From DAOPYE01 sp035352715 (GTDB lineage: Bacteria > Acidobacteriota > Holophagae > Holophagales > Holophagaceae), in the NCBI GenBank assembly GCA_035352715.1, contig DAOPYE010000113.1, positions 1 to 7,015 on the forward strand: a stretch of 7,015 nucleotides of DNA. Direction: 5' to 3'. The translations under genes and the position numbers were made by a program. This document shows, in pieces, positions 1 to 6,531 of the stretch. The notes under the pieces were generated by a model that saw nothing but the letters and a program-made list of their open reading frames with translations, searched no databases and was not told the DNA's origin. Each line of letters opens with the position of its first letter. Position 1 is the stretch's first letter.

Positions 1-1234
1 TGTAGGTCACGGCCTGTTCGGCGCGATCGCCCAGCTGCTTCACCATGGCTTCCACCGCTTCTTCCGTGGTGAGGCCGGTGAACGGGCCGCTGTTGATCAG
101 CACGCCATGATCGCTGAAGCACTCGCCTTCCTTCACCGCATGGCCGTCTTTCGGCGCGATGACTTGCGGAATGGCGAAGCCGTATTTCTTGGCAAAGGCG
201 AAGTCGCGCTCGTCGTGCGCGGGCACGCCCATGACCGCGCCCGTGCCGTAGTCCATCAGCACGTAGTTGGCGGCGTAGACGGGGATCTTCTCGCCGCTGA
301 GGGGGTGGATGGCCTCGATGCCCGTGGGATGTCCCAGCTTGATGTCGCTCATCAGGCGGTCTTCGCGGCTCATGGCGGCGACCTGCGCGCAGAAGGCCTT
401 CAATTCGGGGTAGGTTTCCGCGGCCTTTTCCACAAAGGGATGCTCGGTGGAAAGCACCATGAACGTCACGCCGTAGAGCGTGTCCAGGCGCGTGGTGAAG
501 ACCTGCACCTTTTCGTTGTTCGTCAGATCGAACCAGAGCTTGGCGCCCTCGCTGCGGCCGATCCAGTGGCGCTGCATGGCTTTGACATTGTCTGGCCAAT
601 CCAGCTGGTCGTGTCCGCTCAGCAACTCATCCGCGTACTTCGTGATGTGGAAGAAATACTGCTCCATGGGCTTCTGCACCACGGGGAAGCCCGTGCGCTC
701 GTCTTTGCCGTCCACGACCTGCTCGTTGGCCAGCACCGTTCCCAGCTCCTCGCACCAGTTCACGTTGCGATGGGCCCGGAACACGTCGCCGCGCTTCCAC
801 ATCTGCAGGAAGAACCACTGGTTCCAGCGGTAGTACTCGGGCGTGCAGGTGGCGATCTCGCGGTCCCAGTCGTACGAGATGCCCATCTTCTGGATCTGGC
901 CTTTCATCTCGGCGATGTTGGCGTGGGTCCACTTGGCGGGGTGGATGCCGTGCTTGATGGCGGCGTTCTCGGCGGGCATGCCGAAGGAATCCCAGCCCAG
1001 CGGCTGCATGACCTTCTCGCCCTTCATGCGGCGGAAGCGGGCGATCACGTCGCCCAGGGTGTAGTTGCGCACGTGGCCCATGTGGATGCGGCCCGAGGGG
1101 TAGGGCAGCATCACCAGCATGTAGAACTTCTTGTCGGCTTCCGTCAGCTCCGAGGCGCGCGGCGTGCGAAACGCCCGGGCTTCCGCCCAGCGCTGCTGGA
1201 TCTGCTTTTCCTGGACCAAAGGCTCGAAGGGCAT
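1..1234 (-). CDS. leuS: Leucyl-tRNA synthetase, N-terminal half (3' end cut by window edge)
   Basis: Cytoplasmic class I aminoacyl-tRNA synthetase that charges tRNA-Leu with leucine using ATP. The 411 residues visible are about half of the usual 800-870. The HIGH signature appears as HMGH at residues 51-54 inside PYPSGRIHMGHVRNYTLGD, followed by WDSFGMPAENAA near 81-92. The CP1 editing domain is recognisable by TTRLDTLYG (247-255) and GTGAVMGVPAHDERD (330-344), whose Asp341 and Asp344 match the editing-site aspartates of bacterial LeuRS. The KMSKS loop and anticodon domain lie beyond the left edge. The zinc-knuckle region keeps only Cys161; the later cysteines seen in the E. coli enzyme are replaced by a DGKDERTGFPV stretch, as in B. 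subtilis-type enzymes. The start at 1234 is chosen because it begins MPFEPL, a normal LeuRS N-terminus, and has GAGGA five bases upstream; the ATG at 1239 is out of frame. It lies 87 bases downstream of the kinase gene on the same strand and is functionally unrelated to it. Confidence 0.97.
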   Translation of the reverse strand, partial: MPFEPLVQEKQIQQRWAEARAFRTPRASELTEADKKFYMLVMLPYPSGRIHMGHVRNYTLGDVIARFRRMKGEKVMQPLGWDSFGMPAENAAIKHGIHPAKWTHANIAEMKGQIQKMGISYDWDREIATCTPEYYRWNQWFFLQMWKRGDVFRAHRNVNWCEELGTVLANEQVVDGKDERTGFPVVQKPMEQYFFHITKYADELLSGHDQLDWPDNVKAMQRHWIGRSEGAKLWFDLTNNEKVQVFTTRLDTLYGVTFMVLSTEHPFVEKAAETYPELKAFCAQVAAMSREDRLMSDIKLGHPTGIEAIHPLSGEKIPVYAANYVLMDYGTGAVMGVPAHDERDFAFAKKYGFAIPQVIAPKDGHAVKEGECFSDHGVLINSGPFTGLTTEEAVEAMVKQLGDRAEQAVTY

Positions 1235-1239
1235 GGCAT

Positions 1240-1244
1240 TCCTC
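1240..1244 (-). promoter_or_regulatory. Ribosome binding site of leuS
   Basis: On the minus strand this reads GAGGA, with five bases (ATGCC) before the ATG at 1234. It separates the true start from a second ATG at 1239, which overlaps the spacer and is in another frame. Confidence 0.7.
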
Positions 1245-1266
1245 AATCTGCAACCCTCAAGGTTAC

Positions 1267-1284
1267 CGCGAGGATTCCTCCGCG
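1267..1284. other. Small inverted repeat in the kinase-leuS gap
   Basis: The 87-base gap 1235-1321 is the only non-coding stretch. Within it CGCG(G)AGG-AAT-CCTCGCG (minus strand) can fold into a 7-bp stem with one bulged G and a 3-base loop. No T-run follows on either strand, so it is not a standard intrinsic terminator; it could be a weak attenuating hairpin, a protein site or chance in GC-rich DNA. I could not identify a convincing -35/-10 promoter pair for leuS in the gap. Confidence 0.3.
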
Positions 1285-1321
1285 TCGAAAGGCCATTGCC
1301 TCCCGCGAGGTGGTGCCGACG

Positions 1322-2956
1322 TCAGGACGGGCCGTCCGGCTGAGGCAGCGGCAGCTTCACGATGAAGGTGGTGCCCTTGCCTTCCTCAGTTTCGAAGGTG
1401 ACGGTGCCGTTGTGCTTGGCGACGACGGAATGGACGATGGACAGGCCCTGTCCGGTGCCCTTGCCCACGGCCTTGGTGGTGAAGAAGGGCAGGAAGATCT
1501 GGTCGCGGACTTTCTCGGGGATGCCCGTGCCGGTGTCAGAGATGCGGATCTCGATATGGTCTTCCGCCCGCAGGGTCTGGACCCGGATCAGGCCCTGCCG
1601 ACCGGATTCGCCTACCGCCTCGGCGATGGCGTGGGCGGCGTTGACCACGAGATTCAGGAACACCTGGTTCATTTCGCCCGGATGGCAGTTCACCATGGGC
1701 AGGCCCGGATCGAAGGCCGTCTCGACGCGGGCGACGTATTTCCATTCGTTCTTGGCGACGAGGAGGGTGGTCTCCAGGGCGTGATTGAGATCCACCGCCG
1801 AGTTGCCCTCGCTACCTGGATGGCTGAAGGATTTCATGGCCTGGACGATGGTGGATACGCGCTTGATGCCGTCTTCGGACTGGTGCAGTGCCTTGGGGAT
1901 CTCTTCCAGCAGGAAGCCCATGTCGCGCTCCTCGGCCCAGGCCCGGAAAGAAGCAGCGTCCGGCTGATGCTCAAGAAACTGGGTGGCCTTGGCGTAGCCT
2001 TCGCAAAGATCCCGGAAGCCGTCCTGAAGAAAGTGCAGGTTGTCGCTCAGGTACTGCGTCGGCGTGTTGATCTCGTGCGCGATGCCCGCAGCGAGCTGGC
2101 CGATGGCTTCCATCTTCTGGCTGTGGCGCAGCTGGATCTCCATGACGGCCCGTTCGGATTCCGCCGCTTTCCGCGTGGTGATGTCCTTGGAGATCAGCAG
2201 CAGGCTCATGACATCGCCGGAGATGCCCTCCACCATGGAGGCCTGTCCCTCCAGGTAGGTCCAGGTGTTCTCCCTCGCCAGCAGGCGGTATTCGAAGAGG
2301 GGGCTGAGGCCGTTTCTGAGGCAGGACTTCATGTGTTCGGCGAATAGGGCCCGGTCTTCCTCGTGGATGCGGCTGTCGTAGCGTTGATCCGCCCAGCCGG
2401 AGGGCATGATGCCCAGCGAGCGGTTGTACGAAGGGCTGGCGTACTGGATGCGGTTCTTGGAATCCAGAATGCAGAATAGATTCAGGGCGTTTTCCGTGGA
2501 GACCTTGAAGAGCTGCTCCGTGCGGTGCAGACGCTGCTTGGCGAGCATTTTCTCCGTGATATCCAGGATGTGGACCACGATGCCCAGGCCCAGGCTTGGG
2601 GCGGCCAGGTTCGCCATGAGGCCGTACCACTGCATCTGGGGCGCATGGTGGACCGGGAACTCCAGGGACAAGCGCTGGATCTTGCCCTTGAGGATCTCCA
2701 GCACCCCCATGCCCACGATGGAGATGTTCCCATCGGCGGCGGCCGCTGCGGCCATGCAGGCATCCTTGAAATTGGAGCCGACTCCGAGCCCCTTGATGAA
2801 GGGGTTCTCGCCGGAATAGGCCATCCAGGCAGCATTGGCGGCCAGAATGCGCCCATCGGCGTCCGTGATGGCGCTGCACGAGGCGAGCGAATCGATCGCG
2901 GCCCGCAGGCACGCTTCGTGGGGAACGCCCTCTGGAATGGGAAGAAGCTCGGTCAT
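1322..2956 (-). CDS. Soluble PAS-PAS sensor histidine kinase
   Basis: A 544-residue kinase with no transmembrane segment or signal peptide, so probably cytosolic. Residues about 15-135 form a PAS-like domain ending in VVHILDITEK. Residues about 145-262 form a second PAS with RIQYASPSYNRSLG and the typical C-terminal LISKDITTRKAAE. The H-box is GIAHEINTPTQYLSDNL, with His294 the predicted phosphorylation site. It is followed by a long dimerisation segment (about 310-380) ending MKSFSHPG, a layout known in this kinase class. The ATPase domain has the N-box around Asn430/435/439, the G1 box DTGTGIP (474-480), the F-box FLPFFTTK and the G2 box GKGTGQGL (498-505), so it should be active. The signal sensed is unknown, and no PAS cofactor residue is evident. 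It starts 7 bases after the stop of the preceding response regulator without a strong ribosome binding site, suggesting translational coupling. Its ATPase domain is a clear paralogue of the kinase at 6503-7015. Confidence 0.95.
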   Translation of the reverse strand: MTELLPIPEGVPHEACLRAAIDSLASCSAITDADGRILAANAAWMAYSGENPFIKGLGVGSNFKDACMAAAAAADGNISIVGMGVLEILKGKIQRLSLEFPVHHAPQMQWYGLMANLAAPSLGLGIVVHILDITEKMLAKQRLHRTEQLFKVSTENALNLFCILDSKNRIQYASPSYNRSLGIMPSGWADQRYDSRIHEEDRALFAEHMKSCLRNGLSPLFEYRLLARENTWTYLEGQASMVEGISGDVMSLLLISKDITTRKAAESERAVMEIQLRHSQKMEAIGQLAAGIAHEINTPTQYLSDNLHFLQDGFRDLCEGYAKATQFLEHQPDAASFRAWAEERDMGFLLEEIPKALHQSEDGIKRVSTIVQAMKSFSHPGSEGNSAVDLNHALETTLLVAKNEWKYVARVETAFDPGLPMVNCHPGEMNQVFLNLVVNAAHAIAEAVGESGRQGLIRVQTLRAEDHIEIRISDTGTGIPEKVRDQIFLPFFTTKAVGKGTGQGLSIVHSVVAKHNGTVTFETEEGKGTTFIVKLPLPQPDGPS

Positions 2957-2963
2957 GGCGCAC

Positions 2964-4124
2964 TCAGGAAGGATCTGGACCCGTCACCCAGATGGGTTCC
3001 TTCAAGCCCGAAAGACGGGCGAAATTCCGCATCTTTTCCAGATGCGAGGGACCGAGGACGGTCCCTTCAGGAACCACCAGCAGTCCGTCCGCGGTGAATA
3101 CGCCCCGATGCAGCATGTGCCCCACGCGCAGATCCCGCAGAGGCAGCGTGCGAGGCTTGTCAATGTCGTCGATCGCCCCGGGTTCTTCCCGCAGCACCTG
3201 TTCGAGTGCGGAAACGACAGCGGGATCGTACCAGGCTGTTCGGCTTCGCATGTGCTCGATGGCTTCGCGCATATTGCGCTTCTTGGGCTCCAGATCCTGG
3301 TAGTCGAAGACGACCCGCAGGATGCGCGCGCCGATGGGGATCTCCTCTCCGGCGAGGGCGTCCTTGGGATAGCCGCTGCCGTTGAAGTTCTTGTTCATGT
3401 AGTGGATCACGTTGGCGACGTCTTCTAGGCGGGGGATGTGCCGCAGCAGGTTGGACCCGATCTCGGGGACGCGATCCAGCACCTCGCGCTCGCTGGGGTT
3501 CAGCAGCCCACCGCCCCGCGCCTTGGCCATCAGCGTGGTGGGGATCGTGAGGACGCCGATCTGGGAGAGCACCGTTGCCAGGCTCACCGCCCAGGGATTC
3601 TCGGCGCGCATGAGCCGGGCGATGCGTTCCGAACGTCCCGCAGAGGTGGTGGCCCGGCCGAAGGACAGGGGATCCAGGGTGGAAAGCAGTTCCACCAACA
3701 AATCGATGCTTCCCTTGAGAGTCTTTTCCAGTAGCTCATGTTCGGCGGTCACGAGGCGGTACATGCCCAGCGCGTCATCCAGCGCCGTCGCCAGCACATC
3801 GGGCTCGCAGGGCTTGGTGAGGAACCGGAAGATGTTGCCCTGGTTCACGGCCTCGACGGCGGTGCTCAGATCCACATTGCCCGTGAGCATGATGCGCACG
3901 GTGTCCGGATTGAAATTGCGGACATGGCTGAGGAAGACTACGCCATCCATGCCCGGCATTCGCATATCGGCCACCACCACGGCGAAGGGGCCCTCTGCCT
4001 GGATGACCTGAAGTCCTTCCTCCCCGCCTTGGGCGGTCCGGATGTGGTACCGGCGACGAAGGACGCGGGTGTAGGCGGCCAGGATATTGGGATCGTCATC
4101 GACGAAGAGGATTTGGGGTTCCAT
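2964..4124 (-). CDS. Response regulator: receiver plus degenerate HD-GYP-like domain (copy 2)
   Basis: 386 residues, soluble. The receiver (1-120) has the acidic pocket Asp9-11, phospho-acceptor Asp53 in VVVADMRMPGMDG, Thr81 and Lys104 in TKPC. Residues about 135-310 follow the HD-GYP fold: a LSQIGVLTIP segment where active enzymes have LLHDIGKIGIP, then RVPEIG, YMNKNFNGSGYP and IPIGARIL. The metal ligands are replaced: HD by Ser187-Gln188, the His before PEIG by Val, and the HH pair by Tyr242-Met243. GSGYP (249-253) remains. Cyclic-di-GMP hydrolysis is therefore unlikely; a binding or scaffold role is inferred. A C-terminal segment (about 325-380) with DLRVGHML and PEGTVLGPSHLEKMRNFA matches the tail of the paralogue. 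I chose the start at 4124 over the in-frame ATG at 4130 because MEPQILFVDDD aligns without gaps to MKPRILLVDDD of the paralogue, and GAAAG lies six bases upstream. It lies 26 bases after copy 1 and 7 bases before the PAS kinase. Confidence 0.92.
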   Translation of the reverse strand: MEPQILFVDDDPNILAAYTRVLRRRYHIRTAQGGEEGLQVIQAEGPFAVVVADMRMPGMDGVVFLSHVRNFNPDTVRIMLTGNVDLSTAVEAVNQGNIFRFLTKPCEPDVLATALDDALGMYRLVTAEHELLEKTLKGSIDLLVELLSTLDPLSFGRATTSAGRSERIARLMRAENPWAVSLATVLSQIGVLTIPTTLMAKARGGGLLNPSEREVLDRVPEIGSNLLRHIPRLEDVANVIHYMNKNFNGSGYPKDALAGEEIPIGARILRVVFDYQDLEPKKRNMREAIEHMRSRTAWYDPAVVSALEQVLREEPGAIDDIDKPRTLPLRDLRVGHMLHRGVFTADGLLVVPEGTVLGPSHLEKMRNFARLSGLKEPIWVTGPDPS

Positions 4125-4130
4125 GGGCAT

Positions 4131-4135
4131 CTTTC
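4131..4135 (-). promoter_or_regulatory. Weak ribosome binding site deciding the start at 4124
   Basis: The minus strand reads GAAAG, six bases before the ATG at 4124. The same motif directly abuts the alternative ATG at 4130, leaving no spacer, which favours 4124. The match to the consensus is poor. Confidence 0.4.
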
Positions 4136-4150
4136 GCAGATGTCAGGCGA

Positions 4151-5308
4151 TCAGGATCGCTCGTCATGAATCTGGATGGGTTCGCGCAAATCCAGCAGTT
4201 CCGCCAGGTTCTGCAGCAGCTGGATGTGTCCGGCGGATAGCCGGGTTCCGGGGAAGAGCACCAGTTTGCCGGTGACCGTCATCACGTGGCCTGCCAGCAC
4301 GTGACCTTCCTTCAACTCGTTGATGGAGATATCCCGGGCGGGCAGGGTGCATGCCTCGCCGGGTTCCATCTCGCGCTGAACCAGGGTGAGGGTGGCCGTG
4401 AGGATTTCCGGATCGTAGAGCGAAGCCCGGGCCTTGAGTTCGTTGATGGCCTGGGGCAGAGGGCGCTGATGTTCGAGACGCATCAGATCCGCCAGGGGCT
4501 TGAGGATGCGGGCGGCCAGGGGGATGGCCTTGCCGCCAGGGGCCTCGGCGGGGAAGCCGGAGCCGTCGAAGCCCTTGTTCTGGTAAAGCACCGCCTCCGC
4601 GACGCCTTCCAGGCGCGGAATGCGCATCAGGAGGTTCGCTCCGAACTCGGGCACCCGTTCGATCAGGCTCAGTTCTTCGGCGCTCATGGGATGGCCGGTC
4701 TGGAGCTTCTGGATCACCGGCGGCGCGATGGTCATGCGCCCGATGGGCGAAAGCAGCGCTGCGAGACCGATCTCCCAGTCCCGGTCCACCTTGAGCAGGG
4801 CGGCCAGCTTCAGGGCCCGTTCCCGCAGGCGCGTAGCGGATCCGAAGGCCTGGGGGTCCAGGGTGGAAAGCAGATCTGTCATGACCTGCAGGGCGCCGGC
4901 CAGCGTGTCTTCCAGGATCTCCTTCTCCACATGGACCAGCTCGAACTGGTGCAAGCTGCGCTCGATGGCGTGAACCAGTTCGTCCGGGGGGCAGGGCTTG
5001 TTGAGGAAACGGAAGACCTCTCCGCAATTGACCGCGTCCACGGCGGTCTTCTGCTCGGCGTCCCCGGTCATCATCACGCGGATGATATTGGGATCCAGAT
5101 CCCGGATCTGCTTGAGGAGTTCCAGGCCCGTCATGCCCGGCATGTGCATATCCGCGATGACGACCGAGAAGGGCTCCTGGCTCTGGATCGTCTGCAGCGC
5201 CTGAAGCCCGCTGTTGGCGGTCACCGTCTCGAAATGCTTGTGCAGGATCCGGGTGTAGGCCGCCAGGATGTTCTTGTCATCGTCGACGAGCAGGATTCTG
5301 GGCTTCAT
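4151..5308 (-). CDS. Response regulator: receiver plus degenerate HD-GYP-like domain (copy 1)
   Basis: 385 residues, soluble. The receiver (1-120) has Asp9-11, phospho-acceptor Asp53 in VVIADMHMPGMTG, Thr81 and Lys104 in NKPC. The HD-GYP-like region (about 135-310) reads ALLSPIGRMTIAPPVI, ERVPEFG, LYQNKGFDGSGFP and IPLAARIL. Ser187-Pro188 stand where HD should be, Val where the His before PEFG should be, Tyr242-Gln243 in place of HH, and GFP instead of GYP. Metal-dependent phosphodiesterase activity is thus very unlikely. The tail (325-385) carries INELKEGHVLAG and LFPGTRLSAGHIQLLQNLAELL. The frame stays open 88 codons further upstream, but that extension overlaps the HDOD gene and is low-complexity Pro/Arg. 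The ATG at 5308 starts MKPRILLVDDD, has GGAG seven bases upstream, and overlaps the HDOD gene stop as ATGA. It is tandem to the paralogue at 2964-4124, with essentially gap-free alignment. Confidence 0.93.
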   Translation of the reverse strand: MKPRILLVDDDKNILAAYTRILHKHFETVTANSGLQALQTIQSQEPFSVVIADMHMPGMTGLELLKQIRDLDPNIIRVMMTGDAEQKTAVDAVNCGEVFRFLNKPCPPDELVHAIERSLHQFELVHVEKEILEDTLAGALQVMTDLLSTLDPQAFGSATRLRERALKLAALLKVDRDWEIGLAALLSPIGRMTIAPPVIQKLQTGHPMSAEELSLIERVPEFGANLLMRIPRLEGVAEAVLYQNKGFDGSGFPAEAPGGKAIPLAARILKPLADLMRLEHQRPLPQAINELKARASLYDPEILTATLTLVQREMEPGEACTLPARDISINELKEGHVLAGHVMTVTGKLVLFPGTRLSAGHIQLLQNLAELLDLREPIQIHDERS

Positions 5309-6531
5309 GGCAGGACTCCGATATCCATGGGATTGCCGGTCAGAGCGAGTTCCAGGGCGGATTGGATTTCCTTCATGCGGCTCGAGACTATGGGATGGGC
5401 AAGCAGCGAGGCATGGGGGACGCAGTGCTCGGGCATGGGCGAATGGTGGGCGCTGACCGGAAGGGCATCGGCCAGATGCACGGCAATCAGGGGGATGTTC
5501 TGCTCCACGTCGATCATTTCGGGCTGGTGATGGCGGCGGATGCATTCCACCACCGGAAGGGGCAGACCCCACAACTGCATGAGATAGGCGCCCACCTCCG
5601 CGTGATCCACCCCGAACACCTGGTGTTCCGCCATGGGAAGGTAGATACGCTCGCGGGTCATGGTGTCCAGCACCTCGTCGTAGGATTCGGGAAATCCGCT
5701 GGCCAGCACGAGAATGCCCGCGTCGTGCAGCAGGCCGCCGGTGAAGGCCAGATCGTGGATTTTTTCCGCGCGGCTCAGGACTTGGGCGATGCCCTTGGCG
5801 CCTCGCGCCACGGACAGGCTGTGGGACCAGATCTGTTCGATCTTCAGATTCTTCGTTCCCAGCTTCCCGACGCCGTCAAAGATGCCGTTGGCCAACACCA
5901 GGGACCGGATCGTCTCGGTGCCGAGATAGGTCACAGCCTCGGTGGCGCTGGCCAGTTCGCGACGCAGGCCGAAGAATGCCGAGTTGACGAGCTTGAGGAT
6001 CTTGGCCGTCATGGCGATGTCCTGGGACACGATCTGTCCCAGTTCGATCGACGAGACCTTCTCGCTTGCCAGGGCTGACGAGAGCGCCCGATAGAGATTG
6101 GGCATGCTCGGCAGGCGATCGATGCGGCCCAGCATCTCCTTGACCCGCTCGCTGGAGATGTCGCCGCCCAGGCGGCACGCGTTGTTGATGAGGTTCTTCA
6201 GCACCTCGGGATCGCATGGCTTGGAAAGATACTGATGGGTGACGCCCAGGCACTGGGAGATGAGATCGCGATCCGCATGGCCCGACAGGATGATGCGGAT
6301 CGTGTCCGGGTGGCGCTTGGCGACGGCCTGCATCAGCTCCGCGCCGTTCATGGCGGGCATTCGCATATCCGAGACGAGCACATGGTAGGGCTTCTCGTCC
6401 AACAGCTGGAGCGCCTTTGCGGCGCTGTCCACGAAGGCCATCTCCCACACGTCGCGCATGCTCCGCAGCATGCGCTGAAGTCCATCCAGCACCAGTTGTT
6501 CGTCATCTACGAACAGAACCCGGTATTTCAT
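5305..6531 (-). CDS. Response regulator: receiver plus HDOD domain
   Basis: 408 residues, soluble. The receiver (1-120) has Asp9, Asp10, phospho-acceptor Asp55 in VLVSDMRMPAMNG, Ser83 and Lys104 in SKPC. The HDOD domain (about 133-345) opens with RLPSMPNLYRALSSALA, then IVSQDIAMTAKILKLVNSAFFG and EAVTYLGTETIRSLVL, and continues with WSHSLSVA, GLLHDAGIL, DHAEVGAYLMQLWGLP, IRRHHQP and AVHLAD. The HD-superfamily ligand positions are present: His237, His269-Asp270, His310, His334-335 and Asp355. HDOD proteins are generally regarded as non-catalytic signalling adaptors, so the output is probably protein contact; that is family knowledge, not seen here. Residues about 360-408 are an unassigned tail. 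The start at 6531 gives MKYRVLFVDDE, parallel to the neighbouring receivers. The gene overlaps the upstream kinase by 29 bases and the downstream regulator by 4 (ATGA), indicating translational coupling. Confidence 0.95.
   Translation of the reverse strand: MKYRVLFVDDEQLVLDGLQRMLRSMRDVWEMAFVDSAAKALQLLDEKPYHVLVSDMRMPAMNGAELMQAVAKRHPDTIRIILSGHADRDLISQCLGVTHQYLSKPCDPEVLKNLINNACRLGGDISSERVKEMLGRIDRLPSMPNLYRALSSALASEKVSSIELGQIVSQDIAMTAKILKLVNSAFFGLRRELASATEAVTYLGTETIRSLVLANGIFDGVGKLGTKNLKIEQIWSHSLSVARGAKGIAQVLSRAEKIHDLAFTGGLLHDAGILVLASGFPESYDEVLDTMTRERIYLPMAEHQVFGVDHAEVGAYLMQLWGLPLPVVECIRRHHQPEMIDVEQNIPLIAVHLADALPVSAHHSPMPEHCVPHASLLAHPIVSSRMKEIQSALELALTGNPMDIGVLP
5316..5319 (-). promoter_or_regulatory. 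Ribosome binding site of response regulator copy 1
   Basis: The minus strand reads GGAG with a seven-base spacer (TCCTGCC) to the ATG at 5308. It lies inside the 3' end of the HDOD regulator gene and supports the short start rather than the 88-codon longer frame. Confidence 0.6.

Noticed and set aside
627..1253. A 208-codon minus-strand frame starting just upstream of leuS
   Set aside because: It is out of frame with the LeuRS reading, which has the HMGH, MPAEN and editing motifs. The product is Arg/Pro/Gly-rich shadow sequence.
1267..1284. Hairpin as an intrinsic terminator between the kinase and leuS
   Set aside because: No T-rich stretch follows the stem on either strand, and the stem has a bulge and a three-base loop.
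107..2347. A 746-codon open frame on the plus strand
   Set aside because: It runs antisense across leuS and the PAS kinase, which are both clear protein families. The product shows no domain, is rich in His/Gly/Ala/Leu/Arg, and ignores the gene boundary; long antisense frames are common in GC-rich coding DNA.
1971..2963. A 330-codon minus-strand frame overlapping the PAS kinase
   Set aside because: It is an alternative frame of the same coding DNA, dominated by Arg, Pro, His and Gly with no domain. The kinase frame carries all the conserved motifs.
4286..5530. A 414-codon open frame on the plus strand
   Set aside because: It is antisense to the first pseudo-HD-GYP regulator and the end of the HDOD gene. 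Its sequence is the mirror of conserved receiver codons and has no recognisable domain.
5309..5572. An 88-codon N-terminal extension of the first pseudo-HD-GYP regulator
   Set aside because: It would overlap the HDOD gene by more than 260 bases and is low-complexity Pro/Arg/Ser. The receiver normally begins at MKPRILLVDDD, where a ribosome binding site and an ATGA overlap are present.
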